DNA of 64,000 bases. It comes from Cercis canadensis. Its lineage: Eukaryota > Streptophyta > Magnoliopsida > Fabales > Fabaceae. Position numbers and translations under genes: made by a program. The stretch lies in the NCBI GenBank assembly GCA_003255065.1, contig QAOA01007962.1:655229-719228 (forward strand), written 5' to 3'. This document shows, piece after piece, positions 56,996 through 64,000 of this stretch. The notes under the pieces are model-generated. The model searched no databases. It was not told the origin of the DNA and saw nothing but the letters and a program-made list of their open reading frames with translations. The first letter of the stretch is position 1, and the number at the start of each line of letters is the position of its first letter.

Positions 56996-59546
56996 TGTAG
57001 ACACCATATTTTTCCAGGTGTTTTTTGTGGCATTACAAAAAATGATGATTTTTTAAAAGATGAAAGCTCTTAATTTTTTATTATTTCTTTTTATATTTTT
57101 ATTTGGGCGTTTGTCATAAAGCAAAACCTAGTCTTACTACCTTAGCCTAATCCATTGTTAATCTAGCCCATTTGGCCCATCCATTAGCCTTTAGATTTTT
57201 GTGAATAGTAAATAAATAAATAAATAAAGAGAGAAGAAATTTCATAAATAGATTTTTGCATCACTAGATCTAGGAGGATCAATGAGGGAGCAAGGAATGG
57301 ATTTCCCTCACTCCCTATTGGTCCAAGTTTATACACCTTATCTTCACTAAGTAAATAAGTAATTTAAAAATAAGAAAAAGAAAATTAAAAAGAAAGAAAA
57401 GGAGAAAAATAACAAGGGGGATCAACAAAGAGAGAGAAAAGATGAGAGGAGGAAAGAAAAAGGAAAGAGAATAAAAAGAGAGGGAGAAAGAAGGAGGAGC
57501 TTGGGAGAAAGGAAGGGAACTAAAGAGAGAAGAATGTTTGAATCACTATCAAATTCATTCTACAAGGGTAATTTCTATTCTAATTCCTTCATCCTTGCTA
57601 TTGGATTTTTGATCCATGATGATTAATTTGTCTATTTGCTGTTATGTGTGAATGATTATGCTCAATTTCTAAATCATAGTGTAGTTTGATGGAGTTTGAG
57701 ATTGATTCTTATGTTTCTAGGATACCCATGGTGTTGGATTCCTAAATTTAAGTTTAATTTTTGATGTTGATATAAATTTTGATTTTGGGACTTTGAGTTG
57801 TTTCTTTGATTGCTAATACTTGATTTGATTGTGGATTGTGCATTATCGGGTTTGTCAAAATTCTTTAGCAAGCCTCAGTTTTATTTTCCAAATGGAGCTA
57901 TAGAGCTCCGAGTTTAGTGATTCTTGATTTTTTAGAACTAGGAGATAGTTTTTTCCTATGTGTAAAAATTTCAAAACCAATTTCCTTTTTCCCTACTCCC
58001 AGTGTTTATTTGAATGTGACTATTTTTCTGCTATTTTTGGACTGTCAATCTTCCTTGGTAACCCTCCATTTTAATTTTCTAGATGGAGTTACAGAGCTCC
58101 AATTTGAGTCATTATTAATTTTTTAGAACGAGGAAGCATGTTTCTCTTATATATAAAAATTTCTATTATTATTTTCCTGCTATTTCAGGTCTGTCAGTCT
58201 TCTCTACCAACCCTCAGTTTAAATTTTTTAGATGAAGCTACAGAGCTCCAATTTGAGTCATTCTTACTTTGTTAGAACCGGGAGATGTTTTCCTACTATG
58301 TGTAAAATTTTCAAAAGCAAATTCGTTTTTCTTTGTTCCCAATTATCATTTACAATTAGCCCATTTTTTAGCACTGTCAGGATGTCAATTGTCTCTAGTA
58401 GCATTTAGTTTTGTATGTCTAATTTAATATATAGCTCCATTTTAAGTGATTCCTGTCTTGTTAGAACCCGGAGACATGTTTCTTTGTCTTATAAAAATTT
58501 CATATTAAAATTCCTTAGCATACAATCCCAGTTTTTGTCTAAAGTTTGTCATGCTTTCTGCTCTGTCGTGAGATTCTTTTCAACATTGTTTTGCCTACTT
58601 TAGGTATTGTTTTGGGACTATTTTGCTTGTGTTTTCTTGTTGTCCCTGAGGCATTTTTGAAGGTTGATTGGAAATTGTGTTAAATTTTCTTGTACATTCT
58701 TGTCTTGCATTGTTTTGAAGTCCTTTCATGTGTTACTTTGCTTTTCTTTTTAGTAGATCCTTTTGGTTGTCCACGCTTGAACAATTTCTTACATGTTTCC
58801 TTAATTAATGTTTTTTTCTTGGTCTTATGAGTTCATTTGATATTTGTGGCCAATAATATTTGTAAGTTGGGTTGTAAGTGACAACAAGCTAATTAAAGAC
58901 TCGATCTTGGAGCGAGGCGGAGTTGGAGATGAGAAGACTTTACTTTTGTTTTGTTTTATGTAACCATTTAAATTCTCATACTATAATTTGTAAACTCATG
59001 CATTGCACTGCATATAAAATATATATATGTGTTGCGTAGTATCTGCAGGCATTTTCCCTTATCATGGGAGGAGTCAGTCCTATATGGGATGTCTTTCTCT
59101 ATCTGACCTAGGTCAAGATAGCGCCACCTTGGATGGTCGCTTTATGCGATGAAAGGGTAGAAGTATTTAGGTCTCGGTAGAGAAATCATGCACTGCACAT
59201 TTAAATTCTTTGTCTTTACTTTTATCATATATTCTTGTAATATATTTATTATTTTTGGGTAAACAAAACACTTTTTGGCCATATTTGTGCTCGCACAATA
59301 AATTTCGGGTAACCTTCTTTTAGACGGATGTTATGGGGTGCCTAACACCTTACCCACACACAAATTAACTTCCGAACCATCTTTGGTTCGCAAACCAGTT
59401 TTTTTTTTAAAAAAAATTTAAAAAGTTTTTCAATTGTTTCCCGTTTTCTTAATACAATTGGTAGCGGCTCCAAGTTTTCTTTTGAAAACTAATCTTTTAT
59501 AAAGTCTGCCATCCGCGTCGCGGCTACCTTCAGGTACATTGTGATA
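56996..59546 (+). repeat. Ogre-like 5' LTR
   Basis: It starts TGTAGACACCATATTTTTCC, has a purine-rich block (57220-57530), repeated modules (listed separately) and a segment CTTTATGCGATGAA near 59140. It ends near CTTCAGGTACATTGTGATA. It is collinear with 4289-8245, which is longer in the middle. A TATAAAATATATATATG stretch at 59013-59030 is a promoter candidate. Confidence 0.78.
57850..58560 (+). repeat. Four tandem modules in the Ogre-like LTR
   Basis: The unit contains, in order, a 'ctgtcaatcttc(c/t)...ccctcagtttt' piece, 'agatggagctacagagctcc', 'aatttgagtcattctt', 'tttgttagaac(c/t)(g/a)gga', a 'atgtgtaaaaatttc' stretch and a 'ttccctactcccag' stretch. Anchors with 'gagctNNNgagctcc' lie near 57893, 58084, 58232 and 58424, giving spacings near 191, 148 and 192 bases. 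Copies are diverged from one another. Confidence 0.75.
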
Positions 59547-59549
59547 GTT

Positions 59550-59567
59550 TGGCAACTCCACTGGAGA
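59550..59567 (+). promoter_or_regulatory. Ogre-like primer-binding site
   Basis: TGGCAACTCCACTGGAGA, a few bases after the LTR. The form TGGCRACTCYACTGGGGA is that of tRNA-Arg-primed Ogre/Tat elements, from memory. Confidence 0.7.
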
Positions 59568-60880
59568 TATAGGAGTCAAACCCAAGAAATTGGTTGTGCA
59601 AACTTAATATTTATGTATTTTCTTTATCCCTAAATTTACTTTTATTTTATTATTTCTTCTTTGTTCTACTTTCAGTTATGTTATTTGTTTATTTTTACAT
59701 TATGTAGATAGATTATTATTGTTGTATATTTCTTGTGTTTTCTTGCAGTTAAATAATTTATGGTAGATGTAGAATGAGGTTTGTATGCTTCTCCCACACA
59801 CACTGTGCACTAACACTGTAGCCCTGCACACTACTCACCGGCTCTATACCTGGGCCACACTAAACCTAGGATTAGAAGAGAGCATACTGTTATTATTGGG
59901 AGGTTTATCCTTCAGTGGTTTATGCAAAAGCTTTCTCTTAGATTGCGGATCATCTTGCTAATTTGGGTAAGTAGAGGGGTTCATCCCCTTGTGAACCAGG
60001 TTAGTAGGGTGTGATCTCCATCATTTTGGTAGGGGCAGTCTGTAGCACCTTGGACTTTCAAGATATTAGCACCCATTGTCAAACTATGCACGTAATTTGA
60101 CTATAGATGTCTGCCTCTATATGGTAGACCTTGACCACTAAGTTGGAAATCCTAAGCCAAAGGCTAGTCCATTCATAAGACATCGGGGGAGCATTTCTTT
60201 TTGTTATTTCTCTAACTATTTTTTTGCATTAAAATAAGAGGTCTGATGCCTTGTTTCTTTTTCAAATAAACCAAGTGTTCATTTTTCATTTTCTCATTTA
60301 CATTTTTACCCTTTCATTTTTCAAATAAGCAACAAGAGGTTGAATCCTTGCTGTTTTTTTCATTGAAGTTTCAAAGTAAGTCATATGCATTTGCATATCA
60401 TTTTAGGTGATGAGCATCATTTTTTAAATAAAAAGATCAGTAGTTTTCTTCATTTGTTAATAAGGCAGAAGTCACATTTTGTGCCTTTATTTTTTTTCTT
60501 GTCAAAGCACCATAGTTTTTGTTCTGTTCATTTCAAAAAAATTAAAAAAAGTCATACATTGTTCTCTTGTCCATTTCATAAATCTCATTTTTTCCCATTC
60601 ATTCCTTGCAATGTTCATTGAAAAGTTTTGAACATAGCTTGCTCTAAGAAAGATAAGCTCAATCAAAGATACTCCGGTAAGAGGTCAATTGTGCTTAGGT
60701 CGAGAACAGTCGTAATCATGCAAATCCAAAGCAAGATATAGACTTTAGGGCACAAATGATAGAGATGAAAGCTCAACTGGGTCAATTGTTAAAGGCATAT
60801 TTAATGAAAGTTTGTAACTGAAAGGAGTATTTGAAGGTTCAAGTAATGTTGCGAACTCTCTGATCTTAAGTACCTCCTTT
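59568..60880 (+). other. Ogre-like leader region
   Basis: No coding region seen. It holds a GC-richer stretch (59790-60190) with 'gaggggttcatcccctt' and 'ggtgtgatctccatc', resembling the conserved leader of Ogre elements. T-rich sequence follows (60190-60620). I see no gene. Confidence 0.65.
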
Positions 60881-62457
60881 TTGGCATCGCCTTCGAGCCT
60901 CACAATTTCTTCAACCTCCCATGTTGACCCTATTTTGGGAATGCCTCCGCATTTAATGATACTCTCAACTTTCCTACGTCCTCTTATCCCTAGATCTGCT
61001 CCAAACCTAATATTTCCTCCTATCATACCACAACCAAACATCCCATACACTTTATCCCAACCACCTCTATTTACCTTGACCATGCCCTTAGTGGATGCTT
61101 CCTTCAATCCAAATGAGAACCAAGGCAGTGTTTACACATATACCCATCCCGTCACCAATTACACTCCTCACTTCACCACACAAGAAACCACATGGTAGTT
61201 CATTTGGGAAAGGAGAAGGATGAATTAGAAAAAGAAAGATTGAGTATTGAGTCCATGGAAAAGAAGCAAGCGCTTTTGGAATAACATATTAAGATGTTGC
61301 ATGGATCAGTGGACATTGATGAACTTTCCTTGGTGCCTAAAATTATTCTTCCAAAAAAATTCAAAATGCCTGAGTTTGTTCACTATGATGGAATAACTAG
61401 TCCTCGGCTTCACTTGAAATCCTATTGCACTAAGATGTCTATTTGGTGAAGAGATTAGAAGTTCTTTATACACTTCTTCCCAGAGAGTTTGACTAGTCCT
61501 ACTTCAGATTGGTATTGGCGTCTAGATCACTTCAAGATTCACACATGGAGATACCTAGCAGATGCTTTCTTAAAGCAATACAATTTTAGTGATAACATAG
61601 CTCCTACTAGAGCTCAATTGGGATCTATGCATAAGGAAGAAAGTGAGAGTTCTAAAGAATATGCTCAAAAGTGGAGGAATCTAGCAGCCTAAGTTCAATC
61701 TCCATTGTTGGATTTTAAAATGATTCACTATTTCATGAATACTTTGCATTCCCCTTATGCTGAGTTAATGGTAGCAGCTATTTATAGAGACTTCTCTGAG
61801 TTGATCAAGGCCGGAGAAAGTTGAAAAGATGAATCAAACATGAAAATTGTCATTCTTAAGAGGAGAAAATGATAATAACGGCTAGAAAAAGGAAGAGTCA
61901 TTTGGGAAGAAAGAAGAAGAGGTAAATTAGGTACATTCACCAGGGGCACCATCATTCTTTCAAGCTCAAGGCCCGTATTATTCACCGAATCCCACTTTCC
62001 CACCTCCCTACCAAGTTAATGTAATCCCACAATCTTATTCTTCATACCAACCTAATCTTCCATCATTCTATACACCTCACCAAAATTTTCCTCAAGGATA
62101 CCATGTTCCTAAAACAACATTTATGATCAAGTCTAATCATGGATGACTAGAGGTTCTCGGAAGAAGGATGCTTTTCTTGATTTAGGAATGACCAATTTGG
62201 AATTGTACTTGCAGCTACTAGAAGCACAAGTAATGACACCACAACAAGTGAAACCACTAGAACTTCCATTCCCTCCAACCTACATTCCGCATCTTAGTTG
62301 TGCATTCCATAATGATATGTTAGGACATTCAATTGAAGATTGCAATGTTTTTAAAGACCGTGTGCTATAGTTGATCAAGGCTGGGGTTGTGAAAGTAGAA
62401 TATAAAAATGGAATGCCTATTTTGATCATCTGCCCTTTGCCAAATCATGAGGTATAA
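60881..62457 (+). pseudogene. Ogre-like gag (broken)
   Basis: Starts around 60881 with a Pro/Ser-rich part, then YTYTHPVTNYTPHF. The core reads DELSLVPKIILPKKFKMPEF (61310-61380). After stops and a frame change it goes on with DWYWRLDHFKIHTWRYLADA, FLKQYNFSDNIAPTRAQLGS and SSKEYAQKWRNLAA (61500-61690). The C-terminal part has HLSCAFHNDMLGHSIEDCNV (62290-62350), a knuckle-like C-x(3)-H...H-x(4)-C. It ends IICPLPNHEV with the stop at 62457. This is the standard Ogre/Tat gag layout. At least two frame changes and several stops (61195, 61452, 61690, 62370) prevent expression. Confidence 0.8.
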
Positions 62458-64000
62458 GTCTGAAATATTCTACTTTAGGTGTAAGTGGATAGGTTAGAGG
62501 AGATCATCAAGTGGATTTTCACTAGTTCAAACCTTTTCTCAATTGTTAATGCTTATTTTGTCAAAGTCTTACTCTAGACCTTATTTTATTTGACTTCATT
62601 AATGCAATGATCATGCGTTCTCATTCACAATCTTTCTTATTCTAATTCTCTTTCAAATACTTCTTTTTAGATTTTTTTTTTTTTAAAAAAAAAACCTTCA
62701 TGAGTCTTCCTTTTGAAGAGTTGCAATTGATGCAAAAATGATAAAGTTAAGAATGATGGAAACTCAAGATCTCATAACAAAATAGTTTTTAAGAACATTA
62801 TGAGCTCCACAAGCAAGCTTTTTCAATGATCAGAGGCATTTTTTGTTCTCCCAAACATTGTGGAGTATCCTTAGTCACCCATTTGAGCTTGAAGAAGTAG
62901 TTCATTTCTTAATTTTTGAAAGCCAAGAAGGATTATTTCATTTCTTCTATCCAAACCCATCATATCCCTCATCAAACCACTTTGAGCTTTAAATTCTTTC
63001 TTCGTACCTGATAAAAATCGTACTTCGGGTACAATGAGAATAAACTTGCAAAAGTGAAAGTGAAAATCAAAAAGAAATGCAAAATAAAGAAAGACTCTCC
63101 GGAGAAAAAATAAAAAATCTCTTCAAGAAGGAAGAAAATTATTTCCCAAAAAAGAGAAACAAATAGAAAAAAAAAAAGAGTCAACAAAAATATTCCTTCT
63201 AAATGGTTATGGGATAAGAAAGGTAGTCCAAATGACAAGAAGAATAACACAGATCGTCAAAATAAAAAGTTCTTATTGTTATACCAACATCAAATGTTTG
63301 GGCCTTTTTATCATTTCATTCATTTGTCATATCTTACATCCCTAAACCCCATTATAGCTCATGCAAATCCTCTTGGCAAATTAATGTTGGCATAAAACCC
63401 CATTGGAGTTAGGAGATGAAGAAAAATGAAAAAATAAGGTAAGGGAAAAAATCAGAATTCGAGCCTTTATCCTTTCATTTCAAAATAAAAGCCTTTTAAG
63501 CTAAAATCCCATTACAAGCTTTTAAAGACCTTCTTGAGAATTGGTTTGCTTGAGTCATAAACTAGAAAAGAAAATTTTGATGAAAAATTTTGGTTTTCAA
63601 AAAAATAAAAGAAGAAGAAAAAAAGAAGAGAGAAAAAGTTTTTAAAACTAAGGTCAAGCTTGACTCAAGAAAAATCTTTTTTGTATAAATTGCATGACCT
63701 TCAAAGGGATATTTTTTAATCCTCACACTAGGGCAAATTTTCATTCTTCAAATTTGCAAGATGTTATAGCCATTGAAATAAGTGCTCCATATCCTAACTT
63801 TTATCTCTATGCTCCTCCCCAGTGCCTGACACTGGGGCAAATTTTGGTTCCCAACTTTTTCTTGCACAACTTTGGCCTTGACAAGTTCTTTTGCATTAAT
63901 CAAGGGGCATAGGTCGTGTCTCATTTGAATCATTTCTTCACCACTCTGTTATTTCTTGAATGTATGACTCATTGCACTAATTTTGCCAAATAAAATAAGA
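62458..64000 (+). other. Ogre-like post-gag non-coding sequence
   Basis: 1.5 kb without protease or reverse transcriptase motifs in any frame. Low-complexity A/T stretches (62670-62690, 63050-63190, 63600-63640) and 'cactrgggcaaattttc' phrases at 63725 and 63830. In Ogre/Tat elements such phrases occur in the untranslated interval before or after pol. Pol may be deleted or lie beyond the window. Confidence 0.6.

Larger units (their letters stand above)
56996..64000 (+). mobile_element. Ogre/Tat-like Gypsy element, 5' part
   Basis: LTR 56996-59546, primer-binding site 59550, a 1.3-kb leader, a gag region 60881-62457 and a non-coding part that continues off the window. The Ogre-lineage signs are TGTAGACACC at the LTR start, 'gggtgcctaacaccttaccc' near the LTR end, a PBS of tRNA-Arg type, a long leader and the gag motifs below. 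No protease or RT appears in the 1.5 kb after gag, where only T/A-rich sequence with 'actggggcaaatttt' phrases (63730, 63830) is seen. The element may be a non-autonomous form or may be deleted internally. Confidence 0.82.

Overview
This is nuclear DNA of a flowering plant, almost certainly a eudicot. It is AT-rich and dominated by plant LTR retrotransposons: Copia elements including a SIRE-like one, and Gypsy elements of Athila-like, Ogre/Tat-like and CRM/chromovirus-like type. It also holds plant CACTA, hAT and Mutator-like DNA transposons. The species cannot be named from the sequence. I find no gene that looks intact. The only non-transposon coding remnants are a decayed C-terminal piece of a large AMP-binding/NRPS-like plant protein (10260-11753 plus 50872-50963) and a PPR-protein fragment carried inside a Mutator-like element (29255-29692).

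Layout. 1-4288: gene-free sequence with a possible Mutator-like terminus (to 1594) and a CACTA terminus (ending 3959). 4289-8245: a long Ogre/Tat-type LTR without an internal region. 8246-9941: a minus-strand gag/PBS/LTR fragment split by a solo LTR (8527-9834, perfect AATAC duplication). 10260-11753: the AMP-synthetase-like pseudogene. 11754-50871: Copia-A, a Copia element with about 300-bp LTRs, inserted in that pseudogene and swollen to 39 kb by nested insertions. 50872-50963: the pseudogene resumes. 50979-52930: truncated Copia-C, a relative of Copia-A. 53182-54082: a long-TIR DNA element. 54803-56995: a CACTA element with a decayed TNP1/Ptta-like gene. 56996-64000: an Ogre/Tat-like element (LTR, PBS, leader, gag) running off the window.

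Nesting in Copia-A. A CRM-like Gypsy (12728-20839, duplication GATTA) sits in its gag and itself carries a solo LTR (14285-15035). A SIRE-like Copia-B (21271-47483) sits in its protease region. Copia-B in turn carries a hAT-like element (28101-28833), a PPR-carrying Mutator-like element (29039-30011) and a second Mutator-like element (30440-32201), all in its env-like ORF. Its 3' LTR holds an Athila-type solo LTR (33607-35038) and a full Athila-type Gypsy (35689-46926). Most junctions were placed by matching target-site duplications and by reading the host on both sides. Removing the inserts restores collinear host sequence.

All element genes are broken by stops or frameshifts. The least damaged is the Athila-type polyprotein, which keeps one frame over 5.6 kb with only in-frame stops. 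No convincing new biological system is visible. The most useful content is the resolvable insertion history, the gene-fragment-carrying Mutator-like elements, the repeated modules inside the Ogre-like LTRs and two probable assembly artefacts.
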